This document shows, one piece after another, positions 50,702 to 62,498 of a stretch of DNA of 64,000 nucleotides; the stretch's first letter is position 1, and every line of letters begins with the position of its first letter. The DNA lies in contig JAEPRB010000013.1 in NCBI GenBank assembly GCA_016758965.1, positions 124,001-188,000 of the forward strand. The letters are read 5' to 3'. The notes beneath the pieces are model-generated. The model saw nothing but the letters and a program-made list of their open reading frames with translations, made no database searches and was not told the origin of the DNA. The position numbers and the translations under genes are program-made. Source of the DNA: Circinella minor. Lineage: Eukaryota; Mucoromycota; Mucoromycetes; Mucorales; Lichtheimiaceae.

Positions 50702-52167
50702 TATGATTTAAAAATGTGTTTGAAAAAATATTGTTCTGAAAAAATAGAAAAAATATATATAAAGAAGTAAAAGAAATGTGGGGCTCCAGGCGAAACAAAA
50801 GAGAGACACTAGTTTTTATATGAAGAATCAGGACTTGGAAAAGAGTTAAATTGGGGGGGGGGAGTAAAAGAGATATATTGAAAAGGGGGACAAAATGGGT
50901 GTTGACGGGGTATTTTTGCAAATAGCTTTTGCCGGAACCACGAGTTACTTTTTTCTTTGCTTTACCCTTACAACTTTTCTTCACATCTTTCTTCCCATAT
51001 TATCCAATTTTTTTTCAACAATGGAATGCTCGGAGAAATTAAATTCTTATATAAACACTTTTATTAAAAGATATCGTATTTTTTCATGAAAATTCCGTTA
51101 ATAATGTATCAAGTAAATGAAGAAACGAAGATGAAGCCTTTTTCTGCTGCATTATTAGTACACTTTGTTACTAAGTCTTTATTGTCCTACCGATTTTCTT
51201 TTCACATGCCGTAAGCATGGTATAATGATGTATTGTGGAGTAAAAAAATAAAAACTAATCGAAACATCGGCCTATTTCCCAATTTGAAACTTGTTTGTGG
51301 CACAACAGACCGCCCGCATTTTTCAAGTATTTACCGACGAACCCCGCGGTTAACCAAAAGTACCCATTTTCGTAATTATACCTGGTTTTTCCTAAATGTA
51401 TGCATTCAAGCTAGTACTCATAAAAGTTAAACAGTCATTATAAATCAATGTATTTTTATTGTACAAGCTCTTAATTTATTGCACGATATTTATTTTATAC
51501 AATCTATCGGCAAGAGTTTATATGAAACCTTTGTCTAAAAAAGAAATTGGATTGACTCGGTGGACCGAGTTAAACAGCGGAGTTGTCGAATCATAAATCA
51601 CGGTCGACTAAAGTATTAGCCAGCTTGACTTACAAACGACTACGCCTAATCGTCCTGCCGTTCCACTTCTTGGCTAATGAAACCAAAGAAAGTTAACTAC
51701 AAGAAATCGCGGAATAGATGGATGCTATCAACTAAAAAGCTATAATGATAATGTGCTTCAAAGATCTAACAATCTGAATCCCATGCCATATCACGTCAAA
51801 TGCCATCACAAAGAAATACGCTTCGATCATCATGAGGCTTTTTTTTCTTACTATAGATATGGCAGAGAGAAAATAACTTTGATTCAGCGTTCTGTTTAAA
51901 ATGCGGGGTTGTTTCACTAAGCAAGAACGGGAAACTCTAGAATGATGAGATCCCCTCCTCAATTTTTTTCTTGAATATTGGGGTTATATTTAGCGATTTT
52001 CTGTGGGGAAAAGAAAAAAAAAGTTTTTTATATTGAGTTTTTCCTAATAATTTGCCCGTGAATCGTTAGGAAAAAACCAATATTCTTGCTGTCAAATATA
52101 ATGATAAGAGAATCTTTCCGGCTATGTACGACAAGAAACCAAAAATCTAGCATGAATATTCCCTCGT
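50702..52167. other. Intergenic region, about 1.5 kb
   Basis: The left end is the 5' region of the WRKY/GCM1-like gene and includes a G9 run near 50853 and pyrimidine tracts. The rest shows only short frames. I see no RNA gene or repeat that can be supported. Confidence 0.45.
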
Positions 52168-52340
52168 ATGGCTGATAAATATTACCCGGCAATTCCAAAA
52201 GCATCATGGTATGACGATAAAAGGCTGAGTGTTTTCACCGAAGATGCTAGCAAGCACAAGGTATGAACATATTTCACCGTTACTCTGTATATAATAGTTC
52301 TTTTTTTTAGCCAAAGCAAATAAAAAGGCTAAAATATTAG
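52168..52340 (+). CDS. Possible 40-aa orphan two-exon gene or exon fragment
   Basis: The exon 52168-52260 reads MADKYYPAIPKASWYDDKRL, then SVFTEDASKHK, up to a GT donor. After a 50-bp intron with a T-run plus AG, 52311-52340 adds PKQIKRLKY and a stop. The first exon has protein-like composition, unlike nearby DNA, and an ATG at its start. It may be a genuine micropeptide gene, the first exon of a broken gene, or a captured fragment. Function unknown. Confidence 0.3.
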
Positions 52341-54585
52341 TTCCGTAAGATAGCAACCATTAGAATCACTTTTAAAAACATGTTTCGCAAAGAACCATAG
52401 AAAAATCATTTGAAAGCATGATGCCTCAACTTTAAAAAAAAGATTAACCTTATTCGATTGTATGTTAAGTTAAATCTTTTGTGACAATCAGCTGATTTCA
52501 TTCCCAAAGACACTGATGTATATTTTATACTTGTAAATAAACTCGTTAACAACATATATACATTTCTGAATTATAACATATATGTTATGTTACTAATTAT
52601 ATGCATGACTTTCTATATGGACGCAATCATCTATCCGCTGCAAGGAGCGAGAGTTTATTTTATAGTGCAAGACATTCAAGTCCATAAACGTACCTCAATG
52701 CACTAAAAGTCACGACAGCATTCTTCCTATACTATTTTTTATTCATATTTAATATTACCGCGTATATGTATTCATATCGTAGCTATGATCTGATCCAGAC
52801 ATATCCTTCTCCCATTTGAGCAAATAGCAAACTATGATATAATAAATATTGACATACATACAGAAAAAATTAATAATATATGAGACTTGAACAATTGAAT
52901 ATATATACTATCTTATTTTCTATAAAAAATAAGTATGTTTGTACAGGATTTTGCATTCATTTCCGGACGCAACCCTCAATTTGTTCGCTTATGAGAGTGA
53001 TTTTGTTCGCTTATAATGTCAGTTTTTTTCGCTTATAATATGCTATATTTTTCGCTTATGATGGCAGTATTTTTCGCTTATGATAGCATTAATTTTCGAT
53101 TATGATATGCGATGTTTTTCGCTTATAATAGGTGATATTTGGTTGATCCCATAGAAGCAGGTGTAGCAAATACAAAAAAAAATGATATTAGTTGCGAAAA
53201 ACTCCTCCTATCATTTGTGTAAATCTCTAATCTTCACAACTGAATCTCTTAGACCCCATAAGTAAGAAAATTATTTATGTATTATAAGCGAAAATTATTG
53301 CTATTACTATAAGCGAAAAATACCGCCACCATAAGCGAAAAATATAGCATATTATAAGCAAAAAATATCTCCATCATAAGCGAACAATATAACATATCAT
53401 AAGCGAAAAAAACTGACATTATAAGCGAATAAAATCACTCTTATAAGCGAAAAATTAAGGGTTGCGTTCGGAAATGAATGCAAAATCCTGTATATTAATC
53501 CTATAGTTTTAAGTTTAGCCAAAATCTATCATTTTAATGTGGATTAATATACCATAGTTATTACTATTTTTATCATAAAGATGGTATGAGTAATATCTTG
53601 ATAGGGTATAAAAAAGGTAAATTCATTTTTCAGAAATAAAATACAATAGTTTTATAACGAGTGTAAACTTTGTGGTATTAATCATCACGCTGTACAAATA
53701 CGATATCTGGAAAACGATAGATAAAAAACGAAATAATGTGTGAAAAGAAAAAGATAGCAGAGATATAGATGGGTTGTTACATATGTATGTCATTCTCAAA
53801 AACCAATTGAACTCTATCGGGTAATACAACATTAATGTCCATAACGTAGCAATGATTTGAAAAAAAGATGTCATAGCAAAGATATTATTGGGATTAAGAA
53901 TCATGTAACTAGCTGTTTGCCCCGAACCTATCTATATTACATCAGTATCACGTCATATAGGTATTTGCGTCAAAGAGTTTTGAGTCATTTATTCTCTTTA
54001 GTATTACCTATATTGAAGATAATTGATATTATGTATATGTATATAAAATGATATAATGTATCTTGAATAAGCTTCAAGTACACAAAATCTATAAAGATGA
54101 TAAAGAGCTTACTAAGTACTTATAAAATGATGATTCCAATATTATTCTCCTTTCATAAGAACAATAATAGCGTAGCATATTGGGGTTCATGCTATTTTTT
54201 AGTATTATTCTCTTTTGTAAATTAAAATATCTAAAGATGCGTGCTACAAACAAGTAACATATAAATTCAGAAGATAAAGCATAGTAGATATACTATGATT
54301 TTTTATCTCAATAATTTATTCTGTAAAATAAGTAATGCTCAATATATTTGTTTATAATTAACACATGTTGTATAAATATTACTTATCATAATAATTCTAG
54401 ATAATTAGAACTTATTGTAATATAATATTGATCTTTATCATAGATATAAAACAGGATGGAAATATATGCTGTCAAAAGTAGTGCCAGCGAAAAATCTGAG
54501 CTAGAATAAAACTGTAAATTGGGTAGGTGTTTGCTGCGAAAGACACTTTAACAGTTCTCTTCTTTTTTCTTTCTCATCGATCTAA
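52341..54585. other. Intergenic region containing the TTCGCTTAT element
   Basis: AT-rich DNA ahead of the Tfb2 gene. Apart from the transposon at 52944-53490 nothing is recognised. The final ~100 bases should be the Tfb2 promoter; no TATA box is obvious. Confidence 0.45.
52944..53490. mobile_element. 547-bp TIR element with arrays of a TTCGCTTAT motif
   Basis: Flanked by TA on both sides. The left end CAGGATTTTGCATTCATTTC and right end GAAATGAATGCAAAATCCTG are inverse copies. The inversion continues about 190-200 bp inwards. Within the left arm the motif TTCGCTTAT (one copy TTCGATTAT) occurs at 52984, 53006, 53029, 53051, 53072, 53095 and 53118. The right arm has the inverse, ATAAGCGAA, at 53284, 53309, 53331, 53354 (variant), 53376, 53399, 53421 and 53443. 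Spacing is 21-25 bp. The centre of about 150 bp has no coding. It is consistent with a non-autonomous DNA transposon with multiple transposase-binding sites. Confidence 0.8.
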
Positions 54586-57094
54586 ATGTCGGTCGACAAC
54601 TTTAAAACTAATATTTATGAATACCTCGAAACATTACCAAAAGTCACTTTTTTACGATTATTTGAAAAACCAGCAACATGTCTTGCCATCTTTCGGTAGC
54701 ATTTTCTCTCTTTAATCATGAATAAAAGAAGACAACGACCGACGACGATCTAAATGTTTTTTCTATGTTGTGATCAAAAAACAAAAGAAACTGATAAAAT
54801 ATTCTTTTTTTGGCTATAAAGATTACTCCCAAGTATAGGGCGACAAATTGTAATGTCCTTTTTATATGTCGAGGCTGAAATTCAAGTTCAAGATGTTAAT
54901 AATTGGGTCAATAAAGATGGAGAAAAGTAAGTATGGTACTTCATAATTCTTGTGTTATACAAATGTCTTTTAGATGCTATCTTACGCGCGTTTCTTATAG
55001 AATGTTACCAGAAGCATTACATAAATTATCTCGGCTACGTATATTTGAACAAAAAAGTAGTACGCTAACTATGAATTATACGTTTCGACAAGAATTTAGA
55101 AACGCGTTAACTGGGGGGTATGTAGTTCGATGGATATTTATACTTTTATATTACATTTTTATATTCATATACTTTTTTTTTGTTAGAGGTGCGCAGCAAT
55201 CATTCGGTTTACCTTGTTCTTCACCTGATAAGCATCCTGTCGATATTCCGTTCCTAGATCAATATGCTACACAACAATGGGAATCCATTTTACATTATAT
55301 GGTCGGAACATCATCAAATAAGACACCAAGTCGTGGCGTATTAAATCTTCTTGAACGAAGTCAATTGATGCAATATGGGTAAGATATATATATGGCTTAT
55401 ATATCTATGGGTATAAAGATGCTAATGGTGTAAGATTATTTGAAACAACTTTACAATAAATAGTACAGATAATCCAGATACATTGCAAATTACCAACAAA
55501 GGGTTTCAATTTCTTTTACAAGATGTTAATACTCAAGTGTGGGCATTTTTACTTCAATATCTTAATATGGCGGAGGTAACTCATAATCAAACGAGTGGAA
55601 AAAAATGCATCAATATCTATAATTCCTTCTTTATACTTATATATCTGATCCATGATATATTTTATATCTGCTTTTAGGTGTTACAAATGGATTTAGTCGA
55701 AGTTCTTAATTTTCTCTTTCAGTTAGGCTCGCTAGAGCTTGGTGAGGTAAAAAGAAATTAAAAAAAAACACGTAGATGATATCTAGAGATGAAAAGAACA
55801 ATGTAATTCATGAAATTTATCGATCTAGAACTACTCGGTTGAAACATTAACTCAAACGCAACAGCAGATGTTGGAAGATTTACGTGATTATGGGATAGTA
55901 TACCAGCGAAAGGTAACAACTGATAAAAAATAAGGATCAATTGTATTTTTATAGTTGCTGTTGTTTTTTAATAATTGATTGGACGGGGGAAAATTGAAAT
56001 TTTAGAGAGGATCTCGTCGTTATTATCCTACTCGACTTGCAACTACATTGACATCTGGTAATATGGCTATTGCCGGAGCAGCATTAAAGAATGTGACAGC
56101 TGGTGATATAAGCAAAACAGCTGCTACTGGAAATTCTGGTGCTGGTACTACAGTAGCCGCTGTTGTAGACGAGGAAAGCGAACAAGGATTTATTGTTCTC
56201 GAAACAAATTATAGAATTTATGCGTATACCGGTAATTTTTTCTTCTTTGAACACTTTGATGGGATTATCTATATTTTAGTTTTTCAAGAAAAGGAAATTA
56301 ATATGTGCATTGATATATATACATATATATTGTTTATAATAGAATCCCCATTGCAAATCGCTGTATTGAATTTATTTGTACAATTACAGTCTCGATTCAG
56401 GAACATGGTAGCGGGTGTTATTACACGTGAGAGTGTTAGGAATGCACTTATTAAAGGCATTACTGCACGTCAGGTAAGATATGTAAAAGAACACGGGAAC
56501 GAGGAGTTTGATATATATGGATCAAGAGTGTATGCCGACATTGCTTTTTTTTTCAATATGTTAGATTATATCCTATCTAGAAACTCATGCTCATCCACAA
56601 ATGCGGAAAAAGGTAAACCGTTCCTCCTATTCTCTAGCTTGTTATGTGTGGATAAAATTAAAAGAATCGCTAGAAATTAGAACAATTAAACTAATATATG
56701 TAAATGTGTGTGTGTGTGTGTGTGTGGTTTGTTGTAGACGCCCATATTACCGCTAACCGTTGTTGATCAAATTCAATTATGGGAAATGGAACGATGTCGA
56801 CTTAAAACACATGCAGCTTATCTTTATCACGAATTTAATGTTCAAGCTGATTTCGATGCTGCTGCAAAACATGCCAAAGATATTGATGTGCTGTTATGGT
56901 CTAACCCTAAAAAGAGAACTATGGTGATTACTCAAAGGTAAATAAGAGCAATAAATTGAGTTGTTATGGCAAACAATGATCACGTGGAAATAGAAAGATC
57001 AATAAAATTGATGAACAATTTTTTCATCATATATAGTGGACATGACCAAGTAAAAGGGTTTGTGAAACGGCGTCTCAACAATCCAAGAGGTTAA
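54586..57094 (+). CDS. TFB2: TFIIH core subunit Tfb2/p52
   Basis: Twelve exons: 54586-54695, 54822-54926, 55001-55117, 55187-55378, 55464-55575, 55678-55746, 55829-55912, 56006-56231, 56343-56473, 56565-56612, 56738-56937 and 57037-57094, encoding 483 aa. Tfb2/p52 (human GTF2H4) anchors the XPB helicase in TFIIH for transcription initiation and nucleotide-excision repair. Landmarks: [127 protein letters not shown] and the C-terminal Tfb5-binding part. The exon-3 acceptor at 55001 was preferred over 54973, which would add eight residues. Intron 10 contains a TG microsatellite (about 56706-56727). Confidence 0.93.
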
Positions 57095-58077
57095 TCGGAA
57101 AAGAAAAAATCAATGTACATTAGCTTAAAAAAGAAGAGATATTACTTTATAGTATATGTGCTAGTAGAATGGGCACTTTATGTAAATAAACACACATACA
57201 CAATCATGTCAATCCAATATTTGCTTTTTAAAAAAAGGAGATTTAAAGGGAGATTTAAACTGGTACGACTTTTATGCTATCTTATGCGTCACGGTGAAGC
57301 TAATTTTCTATGTTACTCGCTGCATAAGTATGATTTTACTGGGAATAAGAAGATATTGGGAACATCCTTCTTCCAATATACATTGTATGTCAATCTTGAA
57401 AAAAATCTCATTCTTTCAAATCATTTGATAGGAACATTGAATCTTGTGATGAGGAAAAAAAAAGTTAGATTGATGATGGGCTCGACTGATATATTTAATA
57501 ATCATTAAGGGGCAAATATGATACAAGATGGTTTAATAGCCTGGGTGTCATTTGTTGCTCCCACGCTTCGACCAACTACATAACAACAGCTTCTTTTAGC
57601 TTATAGGATCCTTGAGGGGTATGCTGGCAAATGAATCTGACGATGGAAAAGAAAAAGGTAGTTATAAATTCATGAGCTTATGTTTCACGAACCTTGTATA
57701 ATTAACCGTTATTAAGAAAGTATATCGGATGATATTCGAAACTGTCAGGTGCATATCAGGCACGTCAAATAAAAAAGCTTGCTCATCATATGTAGCACTT
57801 ACGATAAAAAAAAAGTAAAAAAAAAAAAGTGATAGCTTCTTCTTTTCGCTTTTCTTTTTCTCTTTTATATACAAAAAGTCGACGTTTCCACAGTTGCATA
57901 ATATTATATCTGTTTTTTTTTCCTATTCTCATTTCTACATGACATAACAACACTTCTTTTTATAAATTGATCCGAATTTCTTTTTTCATATACACTCTTT
58001 TTTTTTCTATATTCTTGACAACAACTCAACAACAGAAATTACAAGTCGGCGTACACATACCTTAGGAAGTGGTTGCG
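57095..58077. other. Intergenic region, about 1 kb
   Basis: Between TFB2 and the 492-aa gene, same strand. A TATA-like TATATACAAAAAG near 57867 is a candidate core promoter for the downstream gene. A 131-codon frame in the left part shows no protein-like signature. Confidence 0.45.
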
Positions 58078-59556
58078 ATGCGTAGAAAAAACGTTCTCTT
58101 GTTACTATGTTCCATTGTCTTGATTGGCCGTTTCTTCCAAATTCAGTTGATCAACAACAAAAGATCATCAGATTCATTTATAACGACGACGACAACGAGA
58201 AGTCTGACTACTACAACAGCACCTCTTATATTACCTATAGTTAAACGAGGCCTCAAAGAAGATTATTGCCATGTCTACGAAGGGATATTTTCAACAGCCA
58301 CGAAAACATGGGAGAGTGCAACTGAATTTATAGATGAACACGTGGATATCATTCAGGATGTAGTGGAGGATGGATATATTTGGACAGTTTCACGACTTAA
58401 TCATGTCATTGAAACACTATGGGATATAATGATGGATGTCTATCTTGCACCTGAACTTGAATGGTGTATGTTCTGGTCCATGTTAAACCGATACTTTCAT
58501 TATCACCATCATCATCATCATCAACAACAACAACAACAACGGAATTATCGTTCGAATAAAGAGAAAAATACTATCAACAAGAGTCACGACGATAGCAACA
58601 ACGATAACATTAGTAACAATAAAGAGCTAAACAAATCGAGGGCAGCACCTTCATTGGACAACAATAAATATGGAGTGACCTGGGACGAAACTGTTTGTTC
58701 AGCACCATTGGAATACGGTTTGCGTGCATCGCAACTACAACAAGAATTTCGTAAGCTTGCCAATCGAGCTATCACTAAAACACGTCATACCATCCAATCC
58801 AATCAAGTGGATTGGTTGCATACACTGCGAGGAATACAACAAGCTGTCTCGGATGCTCATTCAAATATCCTGACTCAATACAATAATGAACAAGAGGATC
58901 GAAAATTATTAATTAATAGTATGCGAACATCTCGACGACGATTAAAACGACTTGTACGACATCAACTGACCGAAATTCATATGCGATCCTTGAGAACTTT
59001 TCGTAGATTGGATAAAGCCATCCATCGTCTGTTCCATGATGCAGGTATGACACCATTGTCAGATACAAGTTCTCAAGTAATGTGTTTGGATAAATTACGA
59101 CAACATATTATGGGTCTATCAAAGAAACAATATGAACATGGGGTGGATCGGATTCTGACGACAGGAAAGCATTTTGGTAATGCAGTAATGGATACACTTG
59201 AAACATCATTGACTGCTTTCATGGATGACAGTAAGCTCAAGAAGAAAGAAGATAAACTATTGGATGGAGACGGATATTATTTGGTTGGTGTAAATGGTAC
59301 CGATGTCATGGTAACAACGGTTCCTATGGTCGTTTATTCATCCATGAAACGTGTTGACGCAGATTTGGCAACATTGGTAAAGATATCGACGGATATCTCG
59401 GAAGAAATGGAGAACCAATTATGTAGATCATGGGAAGCAGCTTCTCAGAAAATGAGTCGTTCGGAATATACTTGGTATCACTGGTTTAACGATTGGTGGA
59501 ACTTTTTAAAATTCACTTTATGGGTTGTCCTTAAAGTGATCGTCTCGTTCTTTTAG
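58078..59556 (+). CDS. Orphan membrane/secretory-pathway protein, 492 aa
   Basis: Single exon; the ATG at 58078 opens MRRKNVLLLLCSIVLIGRFF, a typical signal peptide or signal anchor. A Thr-rich stretch follows, then a region with regular Trp and aromatic residues, a His6-Gln6 run at about 141-153 and an Asn/Ser-rich spacer. A long mostly helical, Arg-rich segment follows (about 215-350; EYGLRASQLQQEFRKLANRA, RRRLKRLVRHQLTEIHM). Near the C-terminus is an aromatic/hydrophobic stretch (TWYHWFNDWWNFLKFTLWVV), which could be a second membrane helix. I do not recognise the family. Topology suggests a protein held in the ER/secretory system, possibly with both ends membrane-associated. Confidence 0.75.
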   Translation: MRRKNVLLLLCSIVLIGRFFQIQLINNKRSSDSFITTTTTRSLTTTTAPLILPIVKRGLKEDYCHVYEGIFSTATKTWESATEFIDEHVDIIQDVVEDGYIWTVSRLNHVIETLWDIMMDVYLAPELEWCMFWSMLNRYFHYHHHHHHQQQQQQRNYRSNKEKNTINKSHDDSNNDNISNNKELNKSRAAPSLDNNKYGVTWDETVCSAPLEYGLRASQLQQEFRKLANRAITKTRHTIQSNQVDWLHTLRGIQQAVSDAHSNILTQYNNEQEDRKLLINSMRTSRRRLKRLVRHQLTEIHMRSLRTFRRLDKAIHRLFHDAGMTPLSDTSSQVMCLDKLRQHIMGLSKKQYEHGVDRILTTGKHFGNAVMDTLETSLTAFMDDSKLKKKEDKLLDGDGYYLVGVNGTDVMVTTVPMVVYSSMKRVDADLATLVKISTDISEEMENQLCRSWEAASQKMSRSEYTWYHWFNDWWNFLKFTLWVVLKVIVSFF

Positions 59557-60199
59557 TAACAGTAATAATATGAAGGTAAAAAAAAAGCATTTTTTTTCTT
59601 TTGCATTGATTGTTCTTTTTTTTTTCTAACTCATGCATTTCCTGTCGTTATCATATTAGACTCACACAATTTAATGCATACCAATGATATCACTTTGTCC
59701 TGATACTAAAATTATACCCATGCCACACGAAGCAGATCAGTAAATAATAATATGATAGTCATACTTGTGATTATATATATTATTGCTGGATACTATAATA
59801 ATATAACTATAGACATCATTTCACAACCCAACAATTATATATATAGTATAATGTGTATACTTTTCCCTAGCTATATCATCTTCTTCAAAAAACAAAAATA
59901 GCAACAATAATATTTTTCATTTCATTTTTCACAAAACAAGAATTACTCTGATGAATGAGAAAAGAGTAAGAAAGAAAGAAAGAAAGAAAGAGAAAAAAGT
60001 TATATAATTTTCTATGTAGAGAATACTTTTCATGAAATAATGGGATTTAAAATGATAATAAATTGAATATAATAAATGTGTAAAGACCTAATTTTTGCCG
60101 GATCAATAAAGCAAAAAATAGGGGCGAAGAGAGGGGTGGAAAAAATATACAAGCAAAAAACACAAAATCGAAAAAAAAAAAGAGAAAAAGAAACCTTCT
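59557..60199. other. Intergenic region between convergent genes, 643 bp
   Basis: Shared 3' region of the 492-aa orphan gene and hydroxymethylbilane synthase. It has T-tracts, an AT-rich centre and a GAAA microsatellite at about 59966-59990. No gene. Confidence 0.5.
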
Positions 60200-61428
60200 C
60201 TATGGCTTTCTATCTTGGTTGAGTTCTTTCAAAATAACATCTGCTCCTGCTTTAATCAAAGCGTGTGCTACACTTTGGCCTAGTGCTCCTGCAACTTGTT
60301 CCTTGGCTTCCAACGATGCTGACAAATCCAATTTGGTTTCATCTTTGAATTCAGCAATTTGTTTACCATCCAAACTTGCAACCAAACCGTCTAATTTAAG
60401 AATATCACCTTCCAAAGTGGTTTGAACACCAATAGGAACAGTACATCCACCTTCCAATTCACGCATCATGGCACGTTCAGCCATACATACAATATGAGTC
60501 TCTTCATGATCCAAAGCCTTGAGTAACTTCAAGACACGAGCATCGTTGGCACGACACTCAATACCAAGTGCACCTTGTGAGACTGCATGTAACATGACAC
60601 CATTCAATGTTTGATTGATACGTGAGCCTAAACCAACGCGGATAAGACCTGCAGCAGCCAAAACCAATGCGTCTAATCCATTTTCAGGGTCGTCCAACTT
60701 TGAAAGACGAGTATGACTAATATTTTTTTATCAGTGGTTGAAAAATTATTAATATGCAACTCTATTTTCATAAGATATAATAATTCATTTTTCTTAACTT
60801 ACATGTTGCCACGCTAAAAATAAAAAAAAATCGAGTAAAATAATCCCCCAATTGAAATAATAAAAAAAAAAGAAGTAAATTGAGTATCCCCGTAATCACA
60901 TGGTTTTGTTTTATAAAAGAAAAAGAAACTACTTTTCATATCACTTACCACACTTTTGATCTCAAGGTCAGGGCGTCTACGCATAATTTGTGCTGTGCGA
61001 CGAAGACTGCTAGTGCCTACAACTGAACCTTTAGGTAATGTATCCAGGGTATATTTTTTGTCAGTGCGTTCAGCTAAAACAAGAGCATCATAAGGACTTT
61101 CACGTTCACAAATAGCACCGATAGCCATGGAAGGATCCAAAACAGTTGGAAGATCTTTGAAACTATGGACAACAAAGTCAACACGCCCATCGTCTAAAGC
61201 CAACTCGAGTTCTTTGGTAAATAAAGATTTTTCCCCAATTTTGCTCAAAGCTACATCGAGAATACGATCACCCGTTGTTGCCATAGCTTCGATTTTGAAT
61301 TCGTAGTCAGGAAACTTTTGTTGTAATTCGTCTCGTACGATATAAGCTTGGGCCATGGCCAGTTGTGATCGACGTGTACCAATGACAAATACATTAGAAT
61401 TATTAGCTGTTGTGGTAGTTGAGGCCAT
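60200..61428 (-). CDS. HEM3: Hydroxymethylbilane synthase (porphobilinogen deaminase)
   Basis: Exons on the minus strand: 61428-60949, 60813-60803 (11 nt) and 60716-60200, encoding 335 aa. It joins four porphobilinogens into hydroxymethylbilane in haem synthesis, in the cytosol. Domain markers: VIGTRRSQLAMAQA, VVHSFKDLPT, GSVVGTSSLRRTAQI, then VRGNIHTRLSKLDDPENG across the microexon. LDALVLAAAGL, the late GALGIECR and the dipyrromethane-cofactor loop RELEGGCTVPIGVQT with its Cys follow. Without the 11-nt exon (CGTGGCAACAT) the invariant RGN would be lost and the phases would not close, so the microexon is well supported. Length matches fungal Hem3. A TATA-like TATATAAAA lies about 130 bp upstream on the minus strand. 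Confidence 0.95.
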
Positions 61429-61945
61429 ATTTGCTTTTGTGTGTGTGTGTATGTGTGTATGTGTGGTATGTATATAGTAAACAAAAGGAAGAGAGAAAAA
61501 AAAGTATAGGTTGTGTTATGTTCTTCTTTTGCGGGGTTTCGAGAAGGATGGGGTCATTTTATATAAACTTATTTTGACATGAGAATTTTCTAATTGCTAC
61601 TGAGATTCGCTCATGAGACCCGCAGTATATCAACTAAATAAAGACACCAAAGTGGTCCAATAGCGCATATATAACCGATGAATTATCTGGTAGAGTATTT
61701 GGTTCAAAAATACCTTAATCATACATAACAGCGTAAAGCAGTTACGTACAACCAACATTATTATATGGTATCTTTGCTGTTGTAGTGTGTTAAGATTATC
61801 ATTTCTTACTTTTGTTTTCGCTTCCTCCACAATTCAATTTCCTTACGAAGGAAGAGATGATAATTAATAAAACTTTAACAAAAAAATAAAAATAAAAATA
61901 CAAAAAAAAATTAAAAAGCTATCATCAATCATTTTCGATTATTCA
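61429..61945. promoter_or_regulatory. HEM3 upstream region
   Basis: 517 bp between the HEM3 start and the myo-inositol oxygenase stop, both minus strand. It holds a CA microsatellite (minus strand, 61437-61465), a TATA-like TATATAAAA at about 61558-61566 and the oxygenase 3' UTR near 61850-61945. Confidence 0.5.
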
Positions 61946-62461
61946 TTACCACCGTATTTTAGGAGGGAAATAAGTAGCTATTAAATCAATATAAAATGGT
62001 TTAAGATCTTCTATATTGGGTGGCTCATCTAAAAGATTAGAACCCAAGTCATACTTGTTAAATAACTTGATCCATTTTAACGTTTCAGTATCATAATCAT
62101 CCATTAGCCAAGTATATTCCCCTTCTGTATGCCATGCATAGAAGGAATGATATCGTATGATACCTAATGCTTCTGGTGGTAAATAATCCTTGCACACCAT
62201 ATACATATATTCATCATGACCGAAACTAAAATGAACATTTTTAAATCCACTACGAGGAGTGTAAATACCATGATCCGTAGAATATAATTCGTGATAAAAA
62301 TCAGGGTTGTTTACAAAAAACTCGCGATAAACAATTTTATCTGCATATTTACATCCAACAGGAAATGTATCACCTACCACCTATTATTTATAATTCGTTA
62401 TTAATAACAACGGGAAAAAGGAGTGTTATATATGTTATATGTATATGTAATCATCAAACAA

Positions 62462-62498
<37 letters not shown>

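Noticed and set aside
51550..51610. tRNA-like appearance of a GGTGGACCGAG / GTTGTCGAATC stretch
   Set aside because: No acceptor-stem pairing and no complete B-box in the right place; not a tRNA on inspection.
52984..53451. CRISPR-like array (short repeats at regular spacing)
   Set aside because: The repeats are only 9 bp, are inverted in the second half and sit inside terminal inverted repeats of a transposon-like element; host is eukaryotic and no cas genes exist nearby.
54973..55000. Alternative exon-3 acceptor of TFB2 at 54972/54973
   Set aside because: Phase-compatible, but it adds eight residues between GEK and MLPEAL that the family lacks; could still be a minor isoform.
57113..57508. 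131-codon open frame on the plus strand downstream of TFB2
   Set aside because: AT-driven composition (Lys/Leu/Phe/Tyr-rich), no domain, no homolog-like block, and it begins inside the TFB2 3' region.
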